Assembly: GCA_041744075.1 (NCBI GenBank) | Contig: JBGTLQ010000344.1 | Span: forward strand, 48,015-112,014 | Direction: 5' to 3' | Length of the DNA stretch: 64,000 nucleotides | Source of the DNA: JAJTZA01 sp041744075 | Lineage (GTDB): Bacteria > Verrucomicrobiota > Verrucomicrobiia > Chthoniobacterales > Terrimicrobiaceae | In this document: piece after piece, positions 1 through 8,550 of the stretch | Numbering within the stretch: the stretch's first letter is position 1 | Layout of the letters: each line of letters opens with the position of its first letter | Translations under genes and position numbers: made by a program | The notes under the pieces: generated by a model | The model's database searches: none | What the model was told of the DNA's origin: nothing | Seen by the model: only the letters and a program-made list of their open reading frames with translations

Positions 1-174
1 CGATTGGATCGCCTTAAGATTCGAAACGGTCTTAGTGGTCCCCGCCGATCCCAGAGCCCGCAAAATCGCCGGCGTCAGAACCGCTGCCAAAATGCCCACA
101 ATGGCAACGACGACAAGTAGCTCAATCAGCGTGAAGGCCAAAAGACCGCGTTTGGGAGAACGAGGGGGATTCAT
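1..174 (-). CDS. prepilin-type N-terminal domain protein, cut by window edge
   Basis: The 58 visible residues start at the ATG at 174. A short positively charged leader (MNPPRSPKR) is followed by a classic type IV prepilin / pseudopilin segment, AFTLIELLVVVAIVGILAA. A prepilin peptidase would cut before the Phe and methylate it. The gene runs off the left edge of the window, so the C-terminal half, which would tell a pilin from an H-X9-DG-type secretion protein, is not visible. It lies 67 bp downstream of the secreted-protein gene ending at 242 on the same strand and is probably co-transcribed with it. Another prepilin-like gene lies at 29802. Confidence 0.85.
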   Translation of the reverse strand, partial: MNPPRSPKRGLLAFTLIELLVVVAIVGILAAVLTPAILRALGSAGTTKTVSNLKAIQS

Positions 175-241
175 TTTGTTAGGATATGTTGGTTAACCGG
201 TCAGAACAATCATAGAGAAAATTGCCGACGCAAGATAGCCA

Positions 242-763
242 TCAACGAAGCCCAATTTCTTTGAGGGTGAGTTGAATCGGTTCCTTGCCCTTGCCAGCGA
301 ACAGAAACTGCAAAGCCCCGATGTCCTCACCGGGTGCGAGGCCTCCGCCTTCCTGTTCGGCGGGCTGTCCATACGCCGTTGATGCTGCATACTCTGCAAA
401 GTCCCCCGCATTCAGACCGGCTAGCGAAATCTCATAAATATCAGCACGCGCCCAATCTCGCGAGACCAAGCGAAGCTTCATCACCAATTGCTCATTCGCC
501 GAGGCCCCTTCGGCAATCACCAAAAAACGCTTGTCCCCACCGGCCTCCATGGCAGGCAAGGACGGCTGCTTGACCTGCCACCCACACTTCCAAAAACTGG
601 GTGCTTGGACTCGCCATCCATTTTCTTCGGCCTCTAACACCATCTCTCCCTCCGCAAACTTCAGGGGTGTCGCTTTGCCAAGTTGGACCACGGGGATCGG
701 ATCCGCTGCAAAAACGCAGGGAAGAATGACATGAAGGGCAACGAAGAGGGGAACAATTTTCAT
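242..763 (-). CDS. secreted protein of unknown function
   Basis: This encodes a 173-residue protein from the ATG at 763. That start gives a clean signal peptide (MKIVPLFVALHVILPCVFA, then AD); the open frame continues upstream, but that part is Cys/Arg-rich and unlike a protein. The mature part carries no motif I recognise. It contains a W-x-C-x-W-x-V element and short beta-rich stretches, suggesting a small beta-sandwich, possibly carbohydrate binding, but this is a guess. The neighbour downstream on the same strand is a prepilin-like gene, and the divergent neighbour is a PEP-CTERM protein, so a cell-surface setting is likely. Confident as a gene, not in function. Confidence 0.7.
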   Translation of the reverse strand: MKIVPLFVALHVILPCVFAADPIPVVQLGKATPLKFAEGEMVLEAEENGWRVQAPSFWKCGWQVKQPSLPAMEAGGDKRFLVIAEGASANEQLVMKLRLVSRDWARADIYEISLAGLNAGDFAEYAASTAYGQPAEQEGGGLAPGEDIGALQFLFAGKGKEPIQLTLKEIGLR

Positions 764-984
764 AGCAGCACAAGTATTGCAACCTTGGACCGGCCTGTCG
801 CGCACCGAGGTGCGTAATCTGTTGCGCTGGGCCCTGATTCCAAGAAGGGGACCAACGCCGCACTGCAAAACACAAATTCTGGGGTGCGTTTTGCGCAATA
901 GGTTCCACCGGCAACCGTTTGCAGAAATGCGCTTGGATCGGAAAGATGTCAATCGTTCAACAAACCATTCCCCATCCAAGCACC

Positions 985-1854
985 ATGAAAAAATTAATCA
1001 TCCCCTTCTTAATCACCGCCGCGTTTTCCATTGGTAACGTTCAGTCCCAGACCCTCTTCACAAGCGTAGGAGGCAATATTGGAACTGCCGGTAACTGGGA
1101 CAACGGCCTCCCCAGCCTGACCAACGTTGGCACCATTAACATAAACGCCAACATCGACGGCGGCCAAAACGGCTGGATCGTCAACCACACCGGCGGCACC
1201 GCTGGCGCTGGCTTCAATCGCAGCTGGGGCGGCGGCACCATCTGGAACCTCCAAGGCGGCACTGTTTCATTCGCCCAGAACTGGAACTCCGCCGCCGGCG
1301 GTTACACCTTGAACGTGAGCAGCGGCAGTTTCACCTCCGCAAACCTTCAACTCACCAATTCTTCAACACTCGATGTCTCAGGCGGCACAGTTAACATCGC
1401 AAGCACCGCTTCCAACACCGGCTCAGTCATAGATATATCAGGTGGTTCACTGACTTCATCCGGCGGTATTTCGATCTCTTCCGGGACGATGAGCGTCACT
1501 GGCGGCACGGTCACCGCAGTGGGTGCTTTCACCACCACCTCTGCTGCCGTAACCTTTGGGTTGGGTAACGGTTCCGTTTCTGCGGGGTCACTCTCAACCA
1601 ACGGCAGCACACAGCTCAATTTCCTCTCTGGCTCTGGAGCCAGCCTATCCATCACTGGTTTCGTGCAGACCAACTACGAGACGCTTTGGGGCAGCAACAT
1701 CCTACGCTTCAACGGTGGCAACGCCGGCAGCTTCGCGGACCATTTCCAGGTTTCAGGATCGACCTTGAGCGTCATCCCCGAGCCCACCACCTGGGCCTTG
1801 TTAGCCGGTGGACTGACCTTCGTGATGACACTTCGGAAACGGCGTTCAGCCTAG
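985..1854 (+). CDS. PEP-CTERM sorting-domain protein
   Basis: This 289-residue exported surface protein starts at ATG 985, which places a signal peptide (MKKLIIPFLITAAFSIGNVQS) at the N-terminus. The body is Gly/Ser/Thr-rich and repetitive, with recurring S-G-G-T/S units typical of beta-helix or passenger-like folds. The C-terminus has the full tripartite sorting signal: PEPTTWALL, a hydrophobic segment, then the basic tail RKRRSA. In known systems an exosortase processes such tails; no exosortase gene is in this window. A strong intrinsic terminator follows at 1882-1910, so the gene is likely transcribed alone. Confidence 0.9.
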   Translation: MKKLIIPFLITAAFSIGNVQSQTLFTSVGGNIGTAGNWDNGLPSLTNVGTININANIDGGQNGWIVNHTGGTAGAGFNRSWGGGTIWNLQGGTVSFAQNWNSAAGGYTLNVSSGSFTSANLQLTNSSTLDVSGGTVNIASTASNTGSVIDISGGSLTSSGGISISSGTMSVTGGTVTAVGAFTTTSAAVTFGLGNGSVSAGSLSTNGSTQLNFLSGSGASLSITGFVQTNYETLWGSNILRFNGGNAGSFADHFQVSGSTLSVIPEPTTWALLAGGLTFVMTLRKRRSA

Positions 1855-1881
1855 CATTACACGATAATTTGGGGGGGAAAG

Positions 1882-1910
1882 TCCCGGCTCGTGAGAGCCG
1901 GGATTTTTTT
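1882..1910 (+). terminator. intrinsic terminator after the PEP-CTERM gene
   Basis: A perfect 9-bp stem (TCCCGGCTC at 1882-1890, GAGCCGGGA at 1895-1903) with a 4-nt loop is followed directly by seven T residues. It sits 27 bp after the PEP-CTERM stop and only 22 bp before the ATG of the GH28 fragment, so it should also isolate that fragment from upstream transcription. Confidence 0.9.
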
Positions 1911-1932
1911 AGCCATCACCCGTTCTTACACC

Positions 1933-2562
1933 ATGAATTTAGCGGCAAAGAGGGTCTCCATTGAAGAATTTGGAGCCAAGGAGGGGGCTGACTGCACAAG
2001 CGCCTTGCAGGCTGCGATAGATTTGATCGGACGGGAAGGGCCGCCGGGAGGTGTGGTGGTGATCCCGACTGGCTGCTGGGAATGCGGGTCAGTTGTATTG
2101 CGCTCTGGGGTGAACCTGCATTTGCAAATGGGAGCCGCTTTGCACGCGAGTGCAGACGAACGGCTTTATTCTTTCTACACGCATGGTTACGCCTCGCGCA
2201 TGGATGTGTTTCCAAGACGTGCGCTTATTTTTGGCTTTGGCCTCCGTGATGTGGCGATCACTGGCGAAGGAGTGATCGAATCTGGCGGGCGACATGCCAC
2301 GTTTCAGGATGGCGTCGGTGACAGCCCGGACCGTCCTTATGGTTTGCACTTGGTGGATTGTGAACGAATTCGGATCGAGGGACTCACTTGGCGAGATTCG
2401 GCCTATTGGATGATGCGATTTTTTCAGTGCCGTGAGGTGACGCTGCGCGGACTGCAGATTCGACATGTGAATGGGCTGCTGAGCGAGGGTATGCAAATAA
2501 CAGCTGACCCAGACGACCCAAGAGAACCAGTCGTGATGCTGGCAGAAAAAAATGGCATGTAA
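1933..2562 (+). pseudogene. truncated glycoside hydrolase family 28 (polygalacturonase-like)
   Basis: The 209-residue frame from ATG 1933 begins like a GH28 or pectate-lyase-fold protein. It has the element FGAKEGADCTSALQAAID, then V-V-I-P-x-G, L-x-L-x-x-GA-x-L and repeated beta-helix rungs (VAITGEGVIESGG, DCERIRIEGLT). GH28 enzymes usually run to about 400-500 residues. This frame stops before the catalytic region: the NxD, DD, GHG and RIK-type motifs are all absent, and the last 25 or so residues do not look like GH28. It starts just after a terminator and has no clear ribosome-binding site. The GH130 gene follows 27 bp later. Most likely a remnant left by deletion of the 3' half; a short functional protein is less likely. 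Confidence 0.65.
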
Positions 2563-2589
2563 CCAAATCCGCATCACTAAACAATTTTT

Positions 2590-3765
2590 ATGACCCTGCA
2601 TACTGACATCATTGCGCGCCTCGAAAAACAAGAAGCCCTTCTTGCTCGCTTCAACGAGCCCGATTCCAGATGGGACAACGGTTGGTTTGAGCGCTTCCGG
2701 AATCCTGTGCTCACCAAGGAACACGTTCCAATTTCGTGGCGGTATGATTTCGATCTGGCGTCAAATCCGCTCGGGATGGAGCGATTGGGTGTGGGTGCGG
2801 TTTTTAATGCCGGAGCAATCGAATATGATGGGCAAATCTATTTGATGGCACGAATTGAGGGACTGGACAGAAAATCCTTTTTCGGGTTGGCATGCAGTGA
2901 GAATGGGACGGATGGCTTCCGTTTTGTTGGCGGGCCGGTGGTGATCCCTGAGACCAACGATCCGGATATCAATGTCTATGATATGAGGCTGACCCGCCAT
3001 GAAGATGGTTGGATTTACGGGATATTTTGCACCGAGCGGAAAGACCCCTCTGCCCCACGCGGAGACACTTCCTCGGCAGTCGCTCAATGCGGAATTGTGC
3101 GCACGCAAGATTTGAAATCTTGGGAACGCCTTCCCGACTTCCAATCCCCCTCGCCCCAGCAACGCAATGTCGTGCTGCATCCAGATTTTGTGGATGGAAA
3201 ATACGCATTTTATACCCGTCCACAGGACGGATTCATTGATGCAGGATCGGGCGGCGGAATTGGTTGGGGACTGTCAGAGTCGATGAGCCCGGCCCACGTC
3301 GAGAACGAAAAAATCATCCACTCTCGCGCATACCACACTGTCTATGAGATCAAGAACGGGCAGGGTCCCGCACCGATTCGCACGCCCTCTGGTTGGTTGC
3401 ACATGGCACATGGCGTGCGGGCTTGCGCCTCTGGCTTGAGGTATGTGCTCTACCTCTTTCTTACCGATCTCAAGGATCCCTCGCGCCTGATCCGTGTGCC
3501 GTCCGGGCTATTTCTAGCCGCAGACTTCGAAGAGCGGGTGGGGGATCTCGTCAATGTGGCATTTTGTAATGGCTGGGTGGCCAAGGATGATGGAACGGTT
3601 CTCATCTATTACGCCACCTGCGACACCACCCTGCATGTCGCAAAAACTTCCGTGGACCGCCTCCTCGACTACACACTCCAGACCCCGGAGGACCCCCTCC
3701 GCTCCGGACTCTGCGCGCAACAACGCCGAGACCTCTGGCTGAAAAATCAGCAGTTTCTGAAATAG
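2590..3765 (+). CDS. GH130 family 4-O-beta-D-mannosyl-D-glucose phosphorylase-like
   Basis: This 391-residue cytoplasmic enzyme has no signal peptide. GH130 members phosphorolyse beta-mannosides, releasing alpha-mannose-1-phosphate. It shows the family's five-bladed propeller signatures: FNAGAI near residue 72, VVLHPDFVDGKYAFYTRPQDG, GGGIGWGL, YHTVYEIKNG, GWLHMAHGVR and RVGDLVNVAFCNGW. Length and motifs match subfamily 1, the mannosyl-glucose phosphorylases. The aspartate in NVYDMRLT falls at residue 131, the number of the catalytic Asp in the Bacteroides fragilis enzyme. The sugar symporter gene begins 9 bp downstream, so uptake and phosphorolysis of a short mannoside are probably coupled. 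Substrate is inferred from subfamily resemblance. Confidence 0.88.
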   Translation: MTLHTDIIARLEKQEALLARFNEPDSRWDNGWFERFRNPVLTKEHVPISWRYDFDLASNPLGMERLGVGAVFNAGAIEYDGQIYLMARIEGLDRKSFFGLACSENGTDGFRFVGGPVVIPETNDPDINVYDMRLTRHEDGWIYGIFCTERKDPSAPRGDTSSAVAQCGIVRTQDLKSWERLPDFQSPSPQQRNVVLHPDFVDGKYAFYTRPQDGFIDAGSGGGIGWGLSESMSPAHVENEKIIHSRAYHTVYEIKNGQGPAPIRTPSGWLHMAHGVRACASGLRYVLYLFLTDLKDPSRLIRVPSGLFLAADFEERVGDLVNVAFCNGWVAKDDGTVLIYYATCDTTLHVAKTSVDRLLDYTLQTPEDPLRSGLCAQQRRDLWLKNQQFLK

Positions 3766-3774
3766 CGTTACACT

Positions 3775-5448
3775 GTGTCTCAACCGCCTCCCAAATCACC
3801 GGAATCCGCTTTATTGGATGAGGCCTCCGCTTTGACAGCAAACGGTCAAAGCAAGGAACCGGGCGGGCGGTTCCATGAGAAAGACGCACCTCTGAAGGAA
3901 ATCCTGCTCTACGCCTTTGGGAACATCGAGGGGGCATTGGCGAATGGATTCTATAATCTCATGAATTCGTTGATGATTGTGGCGTTGCAGATGAACCCCT
4001 TGGTGATGGGTTTTATTCTGAGCGTGAAGACGCTCTGGGATGGGCTGACCGATCCGGTGATGGCGCAGATCTCCGACCACACGAGGTCACGGTGGGGTCG
4101 GCGGCGGCCTTACATCCTGATCGGCGGGGTGGGCAGGGTTTTGTTGTTGGTGGCGGTCTTTGCCTTCTTTCCGACGGATCCTTCCATCAAAACCAATGAG
4201 GAACTCGCCTCCGAGCGGGCGGAACAAGCAGCCGCGCGCGAAGCGGTCGCAGAGGAAGGCCAAGCAGTTGCTGCTCCGCCGGTACGGCCCAAAAAGCCTG
4301 GGCTGTGGGAAAGCATCCAGGGCGGAGTTGGCGAGTTTCTCCACGGAGAAAATCCCTATCACCGCACTGTCGCAATTTACGTGCTGGTGGCTTGCCTGCT
4401 TTTTACGACGCTGACAACGGTGCAGTCGGTGCCCTATTGGGCTTTGGGGATCGAGTTGTGTCCATCTTATGATGGCCGGACGCGTGTTGTGGCCTACCGG
4501 TCATTTGTGGACAAGCTGATGGGTGCCGTGGCTCCATGGATTCTGCCTTTCTGCTTTCTGCCGATTTTTACCGATGTGATCCAGGGACTCTTTTGGTATG
4601 CCATCATCGTGGTTGTGATTGGCGTGCCATCGACGGTTCTGATGGTTTTTTTCACGCGCGAGCGAATGATGACAGCGATCAACAAGGCCGACCGGGGTCC
4701 CGGATTAATCACTTCGATTTGGCAAACGGCGAAGAATATTCATTTTTTGAAGATTCTGTTTCTCTTTCAATTTATCGGCATCACCAACGGAGTTTTTGCG
4801 CAGTTCGCGTTGTTTCTGAATATTTATTGGATCTTTGCTGGCGATGCGCTGGCCGGCGCGACGATGGGCGGCTATGTCGGAACTCTTGGAATTTTCGTTT
4901 CTATTCTGGCTCTCCCACTTGTCACCTGGGCTTGCCGACGCCTGCAGAAACACCGAGCTCTTCGTTTCGCCATCGTCTGGATGAGCATCGGGGCGGCATC
5001 AAAATGGCTACTGTTCTCGCCGGACCACCCGTATTGGCAACTGGCCCTGCCGTTTTTCTTCTCCATCGGGATCAGCGCGGTCTTCACCATTTTGCCGACG
5101 ATGATGGCTGACGTGACCGACATTGATGAATTGAATCACGGCGTGAGGCGCGAGGGAATGTTTGGTGCGGTGATGTCCTTTTTGATGAAATTGACCGGGA
5201 CGATCCAGCCCGTGTTGGCGGGGGCAATGCTGGTTGTGTCCGGCTTTGATATCACCTTGGGTGCCAACCAATCGCCGGAGACAATCACCAACATGCGGCT
5301 TATGTTTTCCTTGGTGCCAGCCGGATTGCTGGTCCTTGCTCTTGCCGCGCTCTGGCGGTATCCCCTCACCCGCGATTACATGGCTGAAGTCAAAGCCAAG
5401 CTGGAAATCCAGCGGGGGCAACGGGCCGGCATGGCCACAGGATCATGA
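3775..5448 (+). CDS. GPH-family (MelB-like) sugar:cation symporter
   Basis: This is a 557-residue inner-membrane transporter of the major facilitator superfamily, starting at GTG 3775. The loop motif SDHTRSRWGRRRPYILIGG is diagnostic of glycoside-pentoside-hexuronide:cation symporters. About twelve hydrophobic segments are visible. A hydrophilic insert of about 60 residues after the fourth helix, rich in Ala, Glu and Pro, makes it longer than the usual 450-500 residues. It lies between the GH130 gene (9 bp upstream) and a sulfatase whose ATG overlaps its stop (ATGA), indicating one operon. It most likely imports the oligosaccharide released outside the cell by the neighbouring enzymes. Confidence 0.88.
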   Translation: MSQPPPKSPESALLDEASALTANGQSKEPGGRFHEKDAPLKEILLYAFGNIEGALANGFYNLMNSLMIVALQMNPLVMGFILSVKTLWDGLTDPVMAQISDHTRSRWGRRRPYILIGGVGRVLLLVAVFAFFPTDPSIKTNEELASERAEQAAAREAVAEEGQAVAAPPVRPKKPGLWESIQGGVGEFLHGENPYHRTVAIYVLVACLLFTTLTTVQSVPYWALGIELCPSYDGRTRVVAYRSFVDKLMGAVAPWILPFCFLPIFTDVIQGLFWYAIIVVVIGVPSTVLMVFFTRERMMTAINKADRGPGLITSIWQTAKNIHFLKILFLFQFIGITNGVFAQFALFLNIYWIFAGDALAGATMGGYVGTLGIFVSILALPLVTWACRRLQKHRALRFAIVWMSIGAASKWLLFSPDHPYWQLALPFFFSIGISAVFTILPTMMADVTDIDELNHGVRREGMFGAVMSFLMKLTGTIQPVLAGAMLVVSGFDITLGANQSPETITNMRLMFSLVPAGLLVLALAALWRYPLTRDYMAEVKAKLEIQRGQRAGMATGS

Positions 5449-8210
5449 GAATGACTGCCTGCTCAACACATCGGCTTGCGTTGGGATCGTCGCTTTCCCT
5501 TCTCGTTGGTCTGGCATCGCAGCTTCCAGCTACTAACCTCCCCTCTATGGTTCCCACACCTGAAAAACGTCCAAATTTTCTGATCATCCAATGCGACGAC
5601 CTCGGGATCGATGACCTCGGATTGAACAACCCACTGGTTCACACCCCTAACCTTGACGCGCTGGCGGCGGAGTCGGTGAGGTTCTCAGATTTCACCGTGA
5701 ATCCTGTCTGTGCGCCCTCACGGGCAACCTTTCTGACAGGAAGGCACTTTCTCAAAACCGGGGTCTCACATGTGCACGGCGGGAAGGACTTTCTGCACTT
5801 GGACGAACGAACGCTGGCCGATCATTTCAGGGCGGCTGGTTATGCGACGGGCATGTGGGGCAAATGGCACTCGGGATTCACGGAGGGCTACCATCCGTGG
5901 CAGCGAGGATTTTCGGAGGCTTGGGTCAGTCAACTTTACCGGCACCACAACGCCAAAGGGGTCTTTAATGGAAAGGACGTTGAGACCGCCCAATGGGCGG
6001 ACGAAGTTATAGCCGACTATGCCATCGATTTTCTCCTGCGTCACCGGGACACTCCCTTCCTGGCTTATTTGGCGACAATGACGCCCCATGGTCCGCTGGA
6101 TGCCCCCGAGAAGTGGGTGCGGTTTTACCGTGAGCGAGGATGCTCGGAGGCCCTTGCCAAATTGTGGGGCATGGTCAGCGCGCTGGATGAACAGGTCGGG
6201 CGGGTGCTGAAATCTTTGGACGAAAGCGGGCTGCGAGAGCAAACCGTCGTCGTTTTTATGAGCGACAATGGCCCGGCGATTGAGCAGCGAGCCCTGAGCG
6301 ATGAGGATCGCCGAATGCGCAAGGTGAGCGGGCTGAGGGGATGGAAAGGTGACCTTTACGAACGTGGAGTCCGCTCGCCGCTTTTTATCCGATGGCCTGC
6401 CCACATTGCCCCGCGAGACGTCACGGCTCCCGCCGACCTCGTTGACCTGACCCCAACACTGATGGATATGGCGGGAATTCCCCCGGTGCCTGAAGGCCCC
6501 CCGATGGATGGCGTGAGTTTCCTTAGCCAACTCCGTGGGTCCACGACGGCTTCGCCGGATGCAGTGATTGTGAACTACGCTCACCGGGGATGGTTGACCA
6601 GCGGGCCGGTGTATTCCTTGGATGGACTGCCGGGAGAATACCTCCCGGTTTCCAATGAAGAAAAGCGGCGCATCAAACTCGAGGACCAGTCGATTTCCAT
6701 TCGCAAGGGGAACCTCAAATGGATCATTAACCCGGATTTTGAAAAGGGGGGGCCGTCTGGCCATGGGATCCTTCTGGACTTGGCAAAAGATCCCTCGGAA
6801 TCCACCAACGTGGCTGACCAATATCCCGAGGCCGTTACGGAACTCAATGCCCGACTCCGCGAGTGGTGGAAGCAAATCACGGTGGCTCCTCATTCCTTCG
6901 CGGCTCCCATTTTTCATTTGCGGCCGGGCAGTAACCGCATCCCCGCTCGCGCACCCGCCCGTGTGAGAGGAGAGGTTTTCAACACGGTGGCAGAACTCAA
7001 GGGTTGGATCGGACTTGGAGATGCGGCCATCTACCGCGTGTTTTCTCCCATTCCCACAAAGGCAAAAATCACGTTGGATTGGAAAGGTGAATTGCCGGGT
7101 GGGTTGCAGTGGACCATCGCGATTCCAGAAACGGGACATGAAGCCCGAACCGGAAGTGAGGGAGTGGTGATTGTCACTTTGCCTGCCGGAGAATTGCACT
7201 TGGAAATGAAGATGGAGAAGGGAACGTCGGGAGCGGTGATTCCACCATTGCGGGCCATCATCGTGGAGACTGCGAACAATGCCCCTTGGAACATGCCGGT
7301 CGGGGAAATCCCTCTGCATCCCGAATCGGACCATTATTGTGACTTGCTTTGGAATGATGCGACCGCGGACCGTCCGGGGAATTTTAACCTGACCTTCGAA
7401 GACTACACCTACCCGGTCTATGAGACGACCGCCGCCACCGGCGAGTTCCCGATCCGCACAAAATGGGAGTCAAATCTCAATGGCAAGATGATGCCATGGA
7501 ACCCGGAGTGGAAGCCGCCGCCAGGCTCTGATGCGCAGATCATCGTTCTCGATCCCACCACCGGACGTGAGTGGAACCTCTGGCAGGTGCGCTTCGATGG
7601 AAAAACGATTCATGCCACCAATGGCAACTTGGTCCAAAAAGGCGAAGAAGCCGGCGACGGCTCGGACCCCGGCGATTACCGAACCAAGGGAAACGGGTTC
7701 CGTCCCTCGCGCGGTGTTGGCATTCAATACTTGGCCATGTTGGTGAGGCCGCAGGAAGTTCGCGAGGGTGTCATTCGCCACGCCCTTTCGATGCCGATCA
7801 AGAACCCGGATGGGACATTTTTTGTTCCCCCTGCCACCAAGCTGGAGAACTATCAGGAACGGGGCGAACCCGGTATTCCAGAAGGCATGCGATTCAGCCT
7901 TATGGTGACCGATGTGGAGATCGATGCGTGGATTGCGGAGCTGCCCGAGGCCCTGTCGGCTGAGACCCGTCGGGCAGCGCGAACCATTGCGGTTGCGCTG
8001 CGCGAATTCGGGTGGTTCATCACTGACGCCTCGGGCGGGGCGCACTTTCAATTCGAGGCTCGCATGAGCGCCGCCAAGGATTGGGAGGAGCTCGGGCTTG
8101 GGCCGATGGGCACGATCCGCTGGAAGGATTACCCGCAAGACCTCCTCGACGGCCTCATCACCCGTGAACGCCTGCGCGCCCATGTGCCGAGTGATAGTTA
8201 TCCGCGATGA
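5445..8210 (+). CDS. secreted S1 sulfatase with a large extra C-terminal region
   Basis: This 921-residue protein overlaps the symporter stop by 4 nt. Residues 1-30 form a signal peptide. Residues 40 to about 480 are a formylglycine-dependent sulfatase: metal ligands D51/D52, the maturation motif CAPSRATFLTGR at 89-100 (Cys89 is oxidised to formylglycine), GKWHSG and the SDNGP segment. Sulfatases of this class usually end near 450-550 residues. Here about 400 further residues follow, including a conserved-looking block (RGVGIQYLAMLVRPQEV, FVPPATK, then a segment with FGWFITDASGG) that I cannot assign to a named domain. Likely role: desulfation of a glycan outside the cytoplasm before uptake. 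The next gene overlaps it by 4 nt. Confidence 0.88.
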   Translation: MRMTACSTHRLALGSSLSLLVGLASQLPATNLPSMVPTPEKRPNFLIIQCDDLGIDDLGLNNPLVHTPNLDALAAESVRFSDFTVNPVCAPSRATFLTGRHFLKTGVSHVHGGKDFLHLDERTLADHFRAAGYATGMWGKWHSGFTEGYHPWQRGFSEAWVSQLYRHHNAKGVFNGKDVETAQWADEVIADYAIDFLLRHRDTPFLAYLATMTPHGPLDAPEKWVRFYRERGCSEALAKLWGMVSALDEQVGRVLKSLDESGLREQTVVVFMSDNGPAIEQRALSDEDRRMRKVSGLRGWKGDLYERGVRSPLFIRWPAHIAPRDVTAPADLVDLTPTLMDMAGIPPVPEGPPMDGVSFLSQLRGSTTASPDAVIVNYAHRGWLTSGPVYSLDGLPGEYLPVSNEEKRRIKLEDQSISIRKGNLKWIINPDFEKGGPSGHGILLDLAKDPSESTNVADQYPEAVTELNARLREWWKQITVAPHSFAAPIFHLRPGSNRIPARAPARVRGEVFNTVAELKGWIGLGDAAIYRVFSPIPTKAKITLDWKGELPGGLQWTIAIPETGHEARTGSEGVVIVTLPAGELHLEMKMEKGTSGAVIPPLRAIIVETANNAPWNMPVGEIPLHPESDHYCDLLWNDATADRPGNFNLTFEDYTYPVYETTAATGEFPIRTKWESNLNGKMMPWNPEWKPPPGSDAQIIVLDPTTGREWNLWQVRFDGKTIHATNGNLVQKGEEAGDGSDPGDYRTKGNGFRPSRGVGIQYLAMLVRPQEVREGVIRHALSMPIKNPDGTFFVPPATKLENYQERGEPGIPEGMRFSLMVTDVEIDAWIAELPEALSAETRRAARTIAVALREFGWFITDASGGAHFQFEARMSAAKDWEELGLGPMGTIRWKDYPQDLLDGLITRERLRAHVPSDSYPR

Positions 8211-8550
8211 AGAGCTTCGTGTTCAGTCTTTTTATCCTTGCACTGAGCTTTTTTGGGGCTTCTTCGCTGGCTCGCGAGAAGGACGGCTCGAGGTCGGAGA
8301 CGGGCAATAACGAACCCGTCTTTGACTGGGAGCCGCTCGGCCTCGGCGGGGGTGGGGCCATGTATGCACCAGGCATCGCGGCGGCGGACCCGGATCGCCT
8401 GATGGTGAACTGTGACATGGGCGGGGCCTACCGCTCGGAGGATGGTGGGCGGTCGTGGGAAATGATCCCTCCAATCCACAGGCTCTGTATGTCACTACCT
8501 TCGGCGGCGGCGCATGGAAGGGGACAATCATCAACACCCTGAAGCCATGA
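8207..8550 (+). pseudogene. BNR/GH74-like secreted glycosidase collapsed by internal deletion
   Basis: The frame from ATG 8207 encodes a signal peptide and the N-terminus of a BNR-repeat protein (GGGGAMYAPGIAAADP, CDMGGAYRSEDGGRSWEMI). From about 8461 a different frame encodes a typical C-terminus of the same kind (NDPSNPQALYVTTFGGGAWKGT), ending at TGA 8548-8550. The central several hundred residues are missing and the two ends are out of frame, so the first frame runs on only to 8542. Both boundaries keep ATGA overlaps with the flanking genes, which shows the gene was once a full operon member. A complete relative is encoded at 14347-16635. Confidence 0.8.

Noticed and set aside
764..979. 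72-residue upstream extension of the secreted-protein gene at 242-763
   Set aside because: The extension is Cys/Arg-rich and would bury an excellent signal peptide; ATG 763 is preferred.
5766..7334. 522-residue minus-strand frame inside the first sulfatase gene
   Set aside because: It is antisense to a clearly conserved sulfatase, is His/Arg-rich and matches no family; a codon-bias shadow.
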